A stretch of DNA of 64,000 bases from Tritrichomonas musculus (lineage: Eukaryota; Parabasalia; Tritrichomonadida; Tritrichomonadidae), in contig JAPFFF010000010.1 in assembly GCA_039105265.1 (NCBI GenBank), forward strand, positions 2,666,001-2,730,000. The letters are read 5' to 3'. The translations under genes were made by a program, and so were the position numbers. Below are positions 27,222-37,365 of the stretch, in pieces (positions within the stretch are counted from its first letter, which is position 1; every line of letters starts with the position of its first letter). The notes beneath the pieces were generated by a model. It was given only the letters and a program-made list of their open reading frames with translations, ran no database searches and was not told the DNA's origin.

Positions 27222-28522
27222 AAGAGGTATTCATGTAGAAAAATTGACGAAATATTGTAATTTTGATCATAATTTCTCTATTTTTATTTTGAAACTAAGA
27301 ATATACTTTAATAGATAAGAATTTTATACTCCTATTTTTAAGATATTTCTATTTTTATTTTTCTGAATAAAAATTATTTTATAATTGAGAGGCAATATAA
27401 TATTTTTATATAAAAATTGATGAAATATAAATATATATTTATTTTTGTTTTATTAATTATTATAGTATATATATTATGATAACATATTAATACTTATATG
27501 TTTAAAAAACATTTATTTTATAAAGATACACTTGTTTATATTTTATTTTATTTTTAATAAAATTTTAACTTTTTCAGTTATTATAATTTTTATATTGAAA
27601 TAATAAACATTTTTTATCCTAGTAGTGTTTTTATTAAAACATTATTTTATTTTATTTATATAATATATATTACTATTTATATACAATATACATTTTATAT
27701 TTAAGTTTTACATAATATATTAAATAGATAAATTAACAAAAAAAAAAAAAAGAAAAATTCAATTAAACGATGATTTTCAATTGAATTTCTAAAAAAATAA
27801 GTTGGCTTGTATTGTGATTATTTTCTGGTTTTTAATAAATTAAATATTAATATTATTTTTATAATATAGTAATTAATAATTTTACTTTATAAAAAATATT
27901 TTTATTAATATTCTTATGAAGATGAGCAATTTTATATTTTTCAAGAATCACTTCACTATTAACTTCACTTCACCAAAATAATCATCTCACGTCACTAAAA
28001 ATAATAACGTACAAAAATACGATGAAAAATAATTCAAAATAATGCAAAATATTAATTACATTTTTCTTTAAAATGAGAGTATAAAGTAACTTGTTTACAT
28101 AATAAAATTTATTTAAATATTTATTATTATTATATCATACAATTAGTGTATTATTATTTCGTAAATCAATTGAGAAATAAGTCATTTTCTTAAATTTTTT
28201 ATGTAAATTTGTATTTAAATCTATATATGGCTAATAAATTGGCAATACAACAGATGATATATTTTATAAATAAAATATAAAATATTATTATTGATTTGTA
28301 ATTCTTAAATATTTTACTTGACTCGAGATATAGACGAAACATTATTTTTTAAATGGTATTTAAATTCTCAACATCCATTAAAACCAATTATGGCAAATGT
28401 CAGTATTGGATATATAGAAGTAAATAATCTTAATATCTTTTCATAAGATAAAATATTCATTCAATTAAAGTAAAAATAAAAAAATTAAATAACGAGTTTT
28501 CACTTCACATGAATACCTCTTT
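27222..28522. mobile_element. Non-autonomous TIR element, about 1.3 kb
   Basis: AAGAGGTATTCATGT at 27222-27236 is found inverted at 28507-28522, with TATAA-type sequence flanking both sides as a possible target duplication. The interior is about 85 percent AT with no transposase. A coding-like fragment near 28345-28440 (SQHPLKPIMANVSIGYIEVN) may be a captured or decayed gene piece. Confidence 0.5.
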
Positions 28523-28616
28523 ATAATATAATAGAATTATTGACATCAATTGTCGTATAAAATAAAATATCAATGTAAATAAACACTCAACAGAAAGGAA
28601 TATTCCCCAGGATATC

Positions 28617-28644
<28 letters not shown>
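28617..28644 (+). repeat. Poly(A) tract, 28 bases
   Basis: Uninterrupted A run. Similar long tracts occur at 24478-24499 (A), 32820-32847 (A) and 35194-35216 (T). It abuts an inverted-repeat unit that contains a tRNA-like sequence, so a retrotransposed tail is one possible origin. Confidence 0.7.
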
Positions 28645-28647
<3 letters not shown>

Positions 28648-28650
28648 ATT

Positions 28651-29033
28651 TAGAAATTGCTCTTCGGAGGTTTTAAAAATTACGTTCGGTTCAAACTTTT
28701 TCAATAAAATAGACCAAGAAAAAAAATCAATTACGTTTTACGTCTACTTGAAAATAATTGGAATACGGCTTTTTTAGAAAAAGTAAATAAAAGGTTGTAA
28801 TTGAAAAATAAAGATATTTATCTTTAAATATTAATATTTTATCCTTTCAAATTTGAGAGCTCTAGCTTAGAGGTTAAATTAATTTGAGGCCAAAGTATTG
28901 AGTTCGAAACTAAACCTCTTTGCTTTTTTTATTTTTATATAAATTTTGTAATTACGTTTCATTTCGGCAATTTTTACATTTTAATACGTCAATGAAAAGA
29001 CGTTCCAATTACGTCCGAAGGGTAATTGGGAAA
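28651..29033. repeat. Possible short inverted-repeat unit with a tRNA-like core
   Basis: AATTGCTCTTCGGAGGT on the left matches AATTACCCTTCGGACGT on the complement of the right end (13 of 17). Both sides also share TTACG-type pieces. Inside, at 28856-28919, lies a tRNA-like sequence. A SINE-like or MITE-like unit is possible; the arms are weak, so confidence is low. Confidence 0.3.
28856..28919 (+). pseudogene. tRNA-like relic with A- and B-box motifs
   Basis: TAGCTTAGAGGTTA resembles an RNA polymerase III A box and GAGTTCGAAACTA a B box, 33 bases apart as in tRNA genes. An imperfect acceptor pairing (AGAGCTC with AACCTCT) can be drawn, and a T-rich run follows. The anticodon arm does not fold well, so this is more likely a relic or a tRNA-derived repeat than a working gene. 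Confidence 0.3.
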
Positions 29034-29849
29034 TTTATAAATCTACTATAATTTTTTTTTAAAAGGCATGATATCATTTTATCATTTAGCACTAAAATAA
29101 AATATCAAAACTATTAATATACAAGTCCTTTGGATGATCAAAAAAAATATCATTAGGACTTTATTTCATCACACTTGAAATAATTATGTATTGTATCTTT
29201 AAGGATTATTTTATCTAATATAAATAATCAATATATTTAAAAAATATTGTTTTTTCTTGTTTTTATAATAAGATATAAATGTTTTTTTAAGGCTTCTTAA
29301 CGTACGAAAAACGGTTATCTGTACTCCATTAAATATATATAAAACTTATATATATCTTGGTTTATTTTATGTCAAAAATTTATTATTTTGAAAAATATTC
29401 TAATTATACATATATAAATAATATATTTCAATATAAAAACAAATCATCGAGGTTGGCTCTTGCCAAGGGAACCCTATCAATTGCAAATAAGATTTTGGCT
29501 AGATTTATCAAAGAAACAAAACAAAATGCTTATTTTTTCGTCTTAAAACAAATATAGAAAGTACTTTGAGTTTTTTTTTTTTTTTTTTTGTTTTTGTATT
29601 AGATACATATCTTGAGAAATTGCTTGGATATTCTTTTCATTCTCTTGTTGGATTAATATTTTATTATGAATTTTTGAATGAATTCAAGTTTAAACACCTT
29701 ATTTTTCATATTATTCCTTTTATAATTATTTAAATGGACTCTCATTATAATTTTGGCTTTCTCAAAAAAAGCAGCAAGGAGATCAACAATCTTTTGTATA
29801 AATCATTTATGACAAATAACATATATATTTAAAATATAATGACATTTAT
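29034..29849. other. AT-rich host spacer with a short coding-like relic
   Basis: Mostly AT-rich. A GC-richer patch at 29445-29557 reads SRLALAKGTLSIANKILARF on the plus strand within a 66-codon ORF (29357-29557). Its composition differs from the surroundings and suggests the tail of a decayed gene, but no family is recognised. Confidence 0.35.
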
Positions 29850-31106
29850 TCAAAAAGAGTTTACAGGTTGAAATCGGCCATTTACCCTTCGAATTCTTGG
29901 AAATAAATTTATTCTTCTGTATGAATTAATATCTTTGAGTGAGCTTTGATTATTTGCAGGTTTAATATTAGTAGAATTAGAATCTGTTGAATAATTATTA
30001 TCATTATCTGATAAACGAGGTGTTATATGCAAATTATGATCATTCAAAGTAATGTTTGATGAATGTGCAACTGATTCATTTTTGCTAATTGATGAGCTAT
30101 GAGCAGTCGATAAACTTTGGTTAGCCAACAAGCTATTCCCAACTGGACAATCATGTTCAACCAAAGAACTATTAGATGACTTCTGTGCAGTTGAAGAATT
30201 ATGATCACTAAAAACAAGTGAATCAATTGTCACTGATTTGTAAGCTTTTATGTTTGATTGCGTCCTAAAACGAGGAATTGATATCTTTTGGCTGCTTTTA
30301 CTGATCAAAATCGAGGTTTTCTTATCTCTTGAATCAAATAATGGCATTTCAAGCAATTTATCTACAGTAGGACGATTACTCTGGTCTTTTATTGTCATTT
30401 TCTTAATCAGAAACTGAATTTTTGGAGGGATTTCGTAGTGCTTAAAATCTATTTCACCTCTAGATATCAATTGCATGAGCTCATCACGGGAACTATAACG
30501 AAAAGGAAAATTACCAGTTATCATATAATAGAATGTGATGCCAAGTGCCCAAACATCAGCTTTAAATGGGCATATCTGATGACATAAAAAGAAATCTGGT
30601 GCTATATACATCAACGATCCGCATTTTTCTGTTGATTTTGAATCATCTTCAAATTGTTTTGCCATACCAAAATCTGCAACTTTGATGTGATCATATTGAT
30701 CTAAAAATATATTTTCTGGCTTGATGTCTCTGTGGGCAATGTTGCGCGAATGACAAAAAGAAATTGCTTCCAAAATTTGCTTTGCATATTCTTTAAATTT
30801 TTCGTTTGAAAGCTTGCCTTTATCAAGAATGGTCCCATTTGGGCAATACTCCATCACTAGATATTGGGCATGTGCATCGCTAAAAGAGTCGTATAATCTG
30901 ATAATATTCGAATGATGAAGGTTAACTAAATGGCTATACTCTTCTTCTGTTAAATGATGTTTAATTGCTCTCTTAATTGCAAAGTTTTGATTATACTTTA
31001 TGCTTCGGCATAATAAAACACTGGAAAATCCCCCTTTTCCAAGATACTTAATATATTCATATCCATGCTGTAATAATGTCTCTTTAATTTCATCAAGTTG
31101 CTCCAT
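29850..31106 (-). CDS. CAMK-like serine/threonine protein kinase
   Basis: This encodes 418 residues with a complete kinase domain at about 19-270: glycine loop LGKGGFSSV (22-30), ATP-binding Lys45 in FAIKRA, catalytic HRDIKPEN (125-132), DFG at 145-147, and activation-segment end YIAPDFF in place of the usual APE. Hydrophobic and HRD-flanking residues are typical of the CAMK/SNF1-like kinases that are numerous in trichomonads. The C-terminal 130 residues are Ser/Asn/His-rich, probably disordered and regulatory. All catalytic residues are present, so it is expected to be active. No introns. The substrate is unknown. Confidence 0.92.
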   Translation of the reverse strand: MEQLDEIKETLLQHGYEYIKYLGKGGFSSVLLCRSIKYNQNFAIKRAIKHHLTEEEYSHLVNLHHSNIIRLYDSFSDAHAQYLVMEYCPNGTILDKGKLSNEKFKEYAKQILEAISFCHSRNIAHRDIKPENIFLDQYDHIKVADFGMAKQFEDDSKSTEKCGSLMYIAPDFFLCHQICPFKADVWALGITFYYMITGNFPFRYSSRDELMQLISRGEIDFKHYEIPPKIQFLIKKMTIKDQSNRPTVDKLLEMPLFDSRDKKTSILISKSSQKISIPRFRTQSNIKAYKSVTIDSLVFSDHNSSTAQKSSNSSLVEHDCPVGNSLLANQSLSTAHSSSISKNESVAHSSNITLNDHNLHITPRLSDNDNNYSTDSNSTNIKPANNQSSLKDINSYRRINLFPRIRRVNGRFQPVNSF

Positions 31107-32415
31107 TTATTTTCTGAACTAAAGAAATTGGCTACAGCACAATTTTATTTATAAAAGTAAATATCTTTGGATTTAATTAATTTATTTCTTCTTAAATATT
31201 ATAATTATACTCATATTTTAATATTAGATATTTTTATTGAATTTATATTTAAATAAATTTTTTATTTATTAATATACTTCAAACAAAGCCTATATAAGAA
31301 ATAAAATTTTTTAATTCAAAAAATAAAACTATTAAAAACTTATATTAACTTGTATCTTTTTAAAAATTCAATTAGTTACTATTATATATATCTATATTTA
31401 GTTTATATTATTGGTATAATATATATAAGTAGTAACATTATTTATTGTTACCTTAAAAATAGTAAAATATTTATCAATGATATTCTTATTTATCAGAATT
31501 TAAGTTTATATGGATATTCAATATTTTATTAAATCTCAATTTTATTTAATTATTTGAGAAATCGATCACATTTTTTTTTAGAATTTTTCAATATTTTTTT
31601 TTTTTTAATAGTTTATTTTTTTTTTTTTTTTATTAAATAGAATGAATATAAAAAGGTTTTTTTTTTAATATTACATATCATCTAAAATCAGAAAAAATGA
31701 AGAAAAAACAATAATTAAATTAAAAATTTTTGAATGAAATCAGTTATTTAAATTTTTTTTTTTTTTAAATTAAAAAAAATTTTTTTAGCACACTTTTCAA
31801 ATGCATTTATCTTCTTTTTATAGCAAGAATACTATTTTTTATATTGTATTTTAAATTTAACTACATAAATAAATGTTAAATATATGATATATTTTAATTC
31901 CAATTTTTTACTAAATTTTTTTTTCATTGTAACAAGAGTCATATCAACCAAAATTTTTATCACAAAAAGTTATTAAAAAATAATCAAAAATATAATTATA
32001 TCTTTTTGCAAATTCATTCAATTATGATAATAATAATATAACTATTAATAATACTTTGTAATATAAATATTAATATTGTTTATATTTGATTACATTGAGT
32101 ATTATTATTGATACAAGATTATGCCAAAATATTTTTTGATAAAGCAAACATATATAATCTTTTTATTTATTCAATATTTTTAAAATCACTTATTAGATCA
32201 GTATTATAAGTTTCATAGTTATAATTCTATGGGATGAATAATATTTCATGAAAAAGTTGAAAGAGTTTCTGCATATTTTCTTTTTTTTCTCATTTCTGAA
32301 TAAAATAAAGCACTCCAATTGTTTTTCCCTTGCTAATTTTGTTTATTAAGAACTTGAATTAAGTAGAATAATAATAAAAAAATTGACCTCTATCATTTCA
32401 AAATGTTACTTCTTA
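31107..32415. other. AT-rich host spacer upstream of the kinase gene
   Basis: No gene recognised. Long T-rich tracts between 31560 and 31780. Short ORFs here read as AT-rich noise (Ile/Tyr/Asn/Lys only). Confidence 0.5.
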
Positions 32416-32797
32416 TAATAAGAGAAAATGTGCTTATAAACCCACAAAAAGTTTAACTTTTTCTTTATTTATAAAGTCGTATAAACAAAATTGAAACAAA
32501 AAAAAATATTTTCATATGTATAAAAATATTAATTTTTAATCTTTTTATATTTTTACATAATTTTTACCGAGACTACATACCGCCTAGCGGGCGTCGAGCG
32601 AGGCGAAGCCGAGTCGAGACCCCGCGGATGGCGGTAAGTATCGGTAAAAATTATGTACCATAAAAAGATTAAAATATAATTATTTTTTTAACTATTGAAA
32701 ATATTTTTTTTTGTTTCAAATTTTGTTTATGTGGACTTTTATATAAAGAAAAAGTTAAACTTTTTGTGGGTTTATAAGCACATTTTCTCTTACAATA
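32416..32797. mobile_element. Foldback element with GC-rich core and 17-bp flanking direct repeats
   Basis: The two halves are reverse complements over roughly 180 bp each. Outer arms share GAGAAAATGTGCTTATAAAC and the next 40 or so bases nearly perfectly; inner arms share ACATAATTTTTACCGA and TACCGCC. The centre (about 32583-32630) is a strikingly GC-rich island of CGAGCGAGGCGAAGCCGAG type in a 20 percent GC background. CAAAATGTTACTTCTTA flanks both sides directly (32399-32415 and 32798-32814), a probable target-site duplication of unusual length. Non-coding; MITE or foldback transposon. Confidence 0.75.
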
Positions 32798-33119
32798 CAA
32801 AATGTTACTTCTTAAATTCAAAAAAAAAAAAAAAAAAAAAAAAAAAACGTTTTAATAGAAAATGAGCAAAAAAATTTTCACAATATAAAAAGCATCATAT
32901 GCTATTTGACTTATTACCTATTTAAAACATCCATCAGTTGTTTTATGAAAACAAGCAATTTATTAAACGAGATACATTATTCATTGAATTATATTTGAAA
33001 AAATCTTTTAAACAGAACTTTCCATTTTGTGAGATCACAATTAGAATCAAAATTAAAATAATAAATGAAAATATCTTGCTGTATACATTTACACAAAAAT
33101 TATTATTTATAAACAATAA

Positions 33120-34451
33120 TTATAATCCGTTAAGATGATCATCATACGGACCCACAATACCTGAAAGTCCAATTGAAAATAATGTTAAAGGATCAATCGA
33201 CTCAAGCGTCTCATATTCAAATAAACAATCTGACATTTTTCGAAGAATGAAAACAGTATGGTCATCTTCATTGGCAAGAACTATATTTTTCTTTGATCGT
33301 TGAGGATTGCGATTATATTCACCTTGGAAATTCAAATAGTATTTGTTTGTTGTAAAATCAAATTTTGGTTTTTTGGGAATCCAAGTAACTTTTTTATCAT
33401 TATTTGGAAAAGTTACAGAAAGAGAAAGATAGTTTGGCTTCCCTGATTCAACATATTTCAATTGAAATCTGTTTTTATTGACCAAAATATGATTTGTTTT
33501 ATTGCAATCTTGATATATATGCCCAACATGATTTAATGTATATTTATTGATATGAATGTCTCTTCCTTTACCAATATAAATATCATTATCTTTTTGTTTG
33601 GCTGAATATAAAATTTCGCCATCAAATAAAATTCTATAAATTGGCAATTTTCCAAAATGATTTTCCACTACAACGTGATAAATGATTGATTTAACTTTAT
33701 GATTATTCAAAGTATCTTTTGCACTATTTTTGATATTATTAATATTATTTTCTTTATGATCATTAGTGTTACTATCAAAATCTTCGAATTCTAGATCATT
33801 GAAATTTATTGTATGATGGAAGTTTTGATTTTTACTTTGAATTCTCATGAAATGACTACCATCATATTTATTTTCAGGAATATTGAAATTTGAATTTAAA
33901 ACACTTTGAACAAATGAAATACCAGTATTATAAATTTTCTCTGCTTGAAACATTTTTGCAATTTTACAAATTTCTTCCATTTCGGAATCTTGGACATCAG
34001 TAGATAAACTTTGACAAAGTCTGAGAAAATTATTCATATTTCTGTTTGTAAATTCTTGTCCAATAATTTCAAGACAAATATCATTTTGTATGATTTGGTT
34101 ATCAATAATATATGGAGAAATCAAGATTTTGAATTTTTGAGAAGAGTTCATCAGTAAAAAAGGATCAACCATGAAAGTTTCATAATTATACAAAACCGGA
34201 AAAGTCTGTGAAAACATTTGCTGCGAGTTTTGGAACGATGAAGTTGAAGACAATTCATTTAAAGGAATACCTGTTGAATAAGATTCAAAAGATATATTAG
34301 CATCAGATGATGCTAATAATTGTGAAGACTGCATTAATGAAGATGACCCAAAGGAATAAATTTGAGAAGAATAAAATTGATTATTGGATAAAAATTGATC
34401 ATTTGGTATAACTGGTGGACTCTGCCTTTGCATCTGCTGAGATGATTGCAT
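33120..34451 (-). CDS. Tubby-like protein
   Basis: This encodes 443 residues. The C-terminal half, from about residue 250, has the Tubby fold landmarks: FDFTTNKYYLNFQGEYNR (equivalent to the W-x-LNFHGRV strand), KNIVLANED (the VKNFQLV strand) and the closing DPLTLFSIGLSGIVGP, equivalent to PL-x-AFAIALSSF. Residues 90-200 form a helical region (FLRLCQSLSTDV, EEICKIAKMFQAEKIY) reminiscent of BTB/BACK-like regions seen in trichomonad proteins; that part is tentative. The first 80 residues are Ser/Gln-rich. Tubby proteins bind phosphoinositides and act in membrane-associated signalling or ciliary transport. Standard trichomonad Inr lies upstream. Confidence 0.8.
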   Translation of the reverse strand: MQSSQQMQRQSPPVIPNDQFLSNNQFYSSQIYSFGSSSLMQSSQLLASSDANISFESYSTGIPLNELSSTSSFQNSQQMFSQTFPVLYNYETFMVDPFLLMNSSQKFKILISPYIIDNQIIQNDICLEIIGQEFTNRNMNNFLRLCQSLSTDVQDSEMEEICKIAKMFQAEKIYNTGISFVQSVLNSNFNIPENKYDGSHFMRIQSKNQNFHHTINFNDLEFEDFDSNTNDHKENNINNIKNSAKDTLNNHKVKSIIYHVVVENHFGKLPIYRILFDGEILYSAKQKDNDIYIGKGRDIHINKYTLNHVGHIYQDCNKTNHILVNKNRFQLKYVESGKPNYLSLSVTFPNNDKKVTWIPKKPKFDFTTNKYYLNFQGEYNRNPQRSKKNIVLANEDDHTVFILRKMSDCLFEYETLESIDPLTLFSIGLSGIVGPYDDHLNGL

Positions 34452-34458
34452 TATTATA

Positions 34459-34469
34459 TAATGATATGA
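34459..34469 (-). promoter_or_regulatory. Trichomonad-type initiator (Inr) of the Tubby-like gene
   Basis: Read on the minus strand, TCATATCATTA lies 8 bases before the ATG. It fits the trichomonad Inr consensus TCAYTWYTCATTA region and the very short 5' leaders known from that group. This supports the start codon choice and the host assignment. Confidence 0.65.
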
Positions 34470-35111
34470 TTTAATCTAGGAATATAGAATTTCATTTTAA
34501 AATGTCCGAATGATTCAAATTTGAATAATTTATTTTTTTTATTTTTTATTTTGAATAGTCCGATATATTTAAAAAGTCAAAACTAACACGAGCTATCGAT
34601 TCAATAAATTAATCATTCTTATTTATAAAAATATTTTTATTATTTAATAATATTAAAAAACATTTAGATATGAAAACTCGATTATATAAAAAATCGGTTA
34701 TTTTGGGTATACCATTCAATTTTTATATTTTTTATGATGTCCTAAAGTTTAGGACCTAAACTCAACAATTTAGAATCCAACTTAAAAAAATTCATTATGA
34801 TTTAGAAAAATTATATTAATGAAAGAAATAGATACATTCACTTGCCGTTTATTTGATCCGATTTTCACAAAAAGTTTATTTTATCGGCCATTTATCTCAT
34901 CTTTAGATCTTGTTGATATTATCCGCAATGAGAATAACCGTTATCTATACATCATCACCGACATGATCATTGTAGTGATTAAATGGAATGTACCAATTTT
35001 TTCTAAATTTCGAAATATACTATATTTTCATTTTTGATTATGAAGATCATATAATTTTTTTAGATTAACAAATATGAATTAAGAAACATAAAATGTAATA
35101 TAAAACGTGAA
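34470..35111. other. Host spacer with a doubtful ORF
   Basis: Mostly AT-rich. A GC-richer patch at 34830-35000 gives a 72-codon plus-strand ORF (34819-35037, MKEIDTFTCRLFDPIFTK), whose composition is more protein-like than the surroundings but matches nothing known to me. It may be a relic. Confidence 0.3.
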
Positions 35112-35185
35112 GGGTCTTTAGCTCAGCGGCGAGAGCATCCAATTGAAGATCGTACATTTCCTCTGTTAGAGTCCGAGAAGTCCCA
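35112..35185 (+). tRNA. tRNA-Phe(GAA)-like gene, degenerate
   Basis: A 74-base cloverleaf can be drawn: acceptor GGGTCTT with AAGTCCC (6 of 7 pairs), D stem GCTC/GAGC around AGCGGCGA, anticodon loop TTGAAGA (anticodon GAA), T arm CTCTG-TTAGAGT-CCGAG (4 of 5 pairs). The anticodon stem TCCAA/TCGTA has two mismatches and the T loop is TTA instead of TTC. A 23-base T run follows as a potential Pol III terminator. It is either a diverged tRNA-Phe or a pseudogene. Confidence 0.55.
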
Positions 35186-35193
35186 TTTTTCGC

Positions 35194-35216
35194 TTTTTTT
35201 TTTTTTTTTTTTTTTT
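35194..35216 (+). terminator. T tract after the tRNA-like gene
   Basis: A run of 23 T begins 9 bases after the discriminator position, more than long enough for RNA polymerase III termination on the plus strand. Confidence 0.5.
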
Positions 35217-35374
35217 ATATTGAATTCTTGACTAAGTCAAGTTGACTTAATGAGCCCAATTCCTTCTACATTTCTGCTTTATATCATCATTATTATTTTT
35301 TACATTAAAAAACGATTCCCTCACAAATTTTGATATAATAAGTAGAATTGAATAATTTGAAAAAGTGAAATTTT

Positions 35375-36667
35375 TTATTGAAGTAAAAGTTGAACTGTGG
35401 AAGGAATTCTTGATCTATCAAAAACAAACAACTCTCTTTTATCAAATCTGGGCTGATTCTTCATCCATTCAATTGCAGAAATCAACGATTTCTTTTCATC
35501 ATCATTTTTCAATTCAATATTATCGACGTACAAATAAAGAGCAAAATCACTTGGATCAATAACAAGAACTCCATTTTTGGGAACACTGTCAAAATCGATT
35601 ACAGAGCAAGTTGTTTTTTGATCTTTTTCGAAAAGTCTCATATGAAGCTTTTCAGTGAAGAAACTCCTTTCAAATACGAGCTCATCTCCGTAATTTTTAG
35701 GTTTAAGAATCATTATTTGATTTCCTCCCATTTGATGAACCATCTTTTGGAAATTTGGTGATTTCATATCAGTTATCCTGATGATATTTTGGCATTTCGT
35801 TTCTTTGGAAAGATCATCCAAAATCTTTTCACCAAATTGTTCAAGGCTTTTCTGTGATTCTGGGCCAACGAAAAAGTAGAGAGCTTTATCTTTTGGCATT
35901 CTAGTTGTATCGTAGATAAAAACACCACTTGGCGAAAGTTCTGAACTAACTGGCTTCAAAAATACCGCAATTGGACGTTTTCTTCCACGAATATTGATTA
36001 AACGATCAACGTAACAAAAATTAATTGGCTTGAGATATCCATTTGATATAGTATTGATAGTTTGAGTAAGTTGTCTTACCTTGTGATTATAATCATATTC
36101 TTCTTTATCTTCTTTGGTAGCATCGGATTTGAGTGGAGGTTCTGTATATTCAACGTATTTCTCCTTGAGTGTTGACGTATCGATATCTCTTTCTAAAACC
36201 TGCGAATCTTGCTCTGGTTCCGGTTCTGGTTCGGGCTGTGATCGTGTTTGGGGTGCTGCTTGTCGAGTTTGGAATGGTTCTTCATCTAGCTCTGAAACAT
36301 GAATAACTAAATGAACTTTACCTGGTTGTTTGACTCCTGGTCCTGGGAAGAAATCGTACCACTGATCAATAACTTGACCAGGCTCATATTTATCAATCTC
36401 AAAATCTCTTGTTGAAACTAAATCGTTTAATGAAACTTTATCCCAATCATACAGTTCCATGTGAAGTATTGCACTTTTTCCTATTTCAAAAGGAATATGA
36501 AATTCTTCATTCCAAACTGGATTTGGGTTCTGCTTGACTACTTTTGTTTGATATTTCTCAGGTGATGGAACCAATTTGAATAGAAGAAAAGGATCTGCTG
36601 TTCCAATAACATCCATTTTTGGAATGTCCTTTGCTTCGATTGCTCGGATATGGAGGATTCGAATCAT
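35375..36667 (-). CDS. C2-domain protein with a possible gelsolin-like C-terminus
   Basis: This encodes 430 residues. Residues 1-125 are a C2 domain: IRILHIRAIEAKDIPKMD, GTADPFLLFKL (first Asp pair of the calcium site), QNPNPVWNEEFHIPFE, and LYDWDKVSLNDL (second Asp cluster), then a GKVHLVIHVSE closing strand. Residues 130-160 are a Pro/Glu linker. Residues 190-430 hold two blocks of alternating strands and helices (SGVFIYDTTRMPKDKALYFF; NGVLVIDPSDFALYLYVDN) that look like gelsolin/ADF-type repeats, suggesting calcium- and membrane-dependent actin binding; this second assignment is tentative. Comparable C2 proteins are common in trichomonads. Confidence 0.8.
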   Translation of the reverse strand: MIRILHIRAIEAKDIPKMDVIGTADPFLLFKLVPSPEKYQTKVVKQNPNPVWNEEFHIPFEIGKSAILHMELYDWDKVSLNDLVSTRDFEIDKYEPGQVIDQWYDFFPGPGVKQPGKVHLVIHVSELDEEPFQTRQAAPQTRSQPEPEPEPEQDSQVLERDIDTSTLKEKYVEYTEPPLKSDATKEDKEEYDYNHKVRQLTQTINTISNGYLKPINFCYVDRLINIRGRKRPIAVFLKPVSSELSPSGVFIYDTTRMPKDKALYFFVGPESQKSLEQFGEKILDDLSKETKCQNIIRITDMKSPNFQKMVHQMGGNQIMILKPKNYGDELVFERSFFTEKLHMRLFEKDQKTTCSVIDFDSVPKNGVLVIDPSDFALYLYVDNIELKNDDEKKSLISAIEWMKNQPRFDKRELFVFDRSRIPSTVQLLLQ

Positions 36668-36678
36668 TTTAAAGCAAA

Positions 36679-36689
36679 AAAGAAAGTGA
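36679..36689 (-). promoter_or_regulatory. Trichomonad-type initiator of the C2-domain gene
   Basis: On the minus strand TCACTTTCTTT lies about 12 bases before the ATG, consistent with the TCA-pyrimidine-T/A Inr core and a short leader. Confidence 0.55.
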
Positions 36690-37365
36690 TATGGTTTATT
36701 TAATTTATTTTATTATTTTTGAGATTAACCCAAAAAAATTGAAACATTTTTACTTCTATTTCTTTTAAAAAGTTTGGAATAAAATCACTTTTGAAAATAC
36801 TCTCAATAATATCTACTATTTAAAAATTATGAATATCTTGAAAAAAAACATTTTATTAGCAAACATTATGTCTTAAATATAAAATAAGAATTGATTTAAA
36901 TAAATGCTCATAAGTGCTTTTTAAAGAATTCTAAAAACAAAATAATGAAAAATTGAATTTATTCAGTATCTTGCCATGACTTTAAATATAAATGATCATT
37001 TTTAAAAAAGATGATCATGAGGTACTCAGTTAATGCTTAACACTCACTATAAATTCTTGATGATCGTCAAGAATGAATTAGAAAGTTGCCTCATGTCTTA
37101 AGATCCAAAACACTCAATTTTCATCCCAAATCGACGTTAATTACAATTCTTTAATAGACTTTGTACAAACTAAATTACATATTTAATCACCAGAAGTGTT
37201 CATCTTCCATTTGTCGCCTATACAGAAAACATTTATATATGTTTGTACTATCACTCCAAATAGCTGCTCTTCAAGACTAGTTTTTACACAAATTATTTCA
37301 CTTTTGAACTTCAACTTCGCTATTTTTCAATTGCAAATCTAAATAAGAATAATTATTCGTATTTA
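36690..37365. other. Host spacer upstream of the C2-domain gene
   Basis: No ORF. Slightly less AT-rich from 37000 onwards. Contains the structured segment at 37016-37095 described separately. Confidence 0.4.
37016..37095. repeat. Inverted-repeat segment with nested hairpin
   Basis: CATGAGG at 37016 pairs with CCTCATG at 37089-37095, closing an 80-base unit. Inside, ATTCTTGATGATCGTCAAGAAT forms an 8-bp hairpin with a 6-base loop. The arrangement could be a structured RNA or a small foldback; it is not a tRNA because the arms cannot be arranged as a cloverleaf. Confidence 0.4.

Noticed and set aside
32583-32630. GC-rich island suggesting an rRNA or tRNA fragment
   Set aside because: It lies at the exact centre of the foldback element and its sequence has no recognisable rRNA or tRNA motif.
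35194-35216. Poly(T) tract as evidence of a retrogene
   Set aside because: It directly follows a tRNA-like gene and the nearby C2 gene has its own promoter, so a Pol III terminator or simple homopolymer is sufficient.
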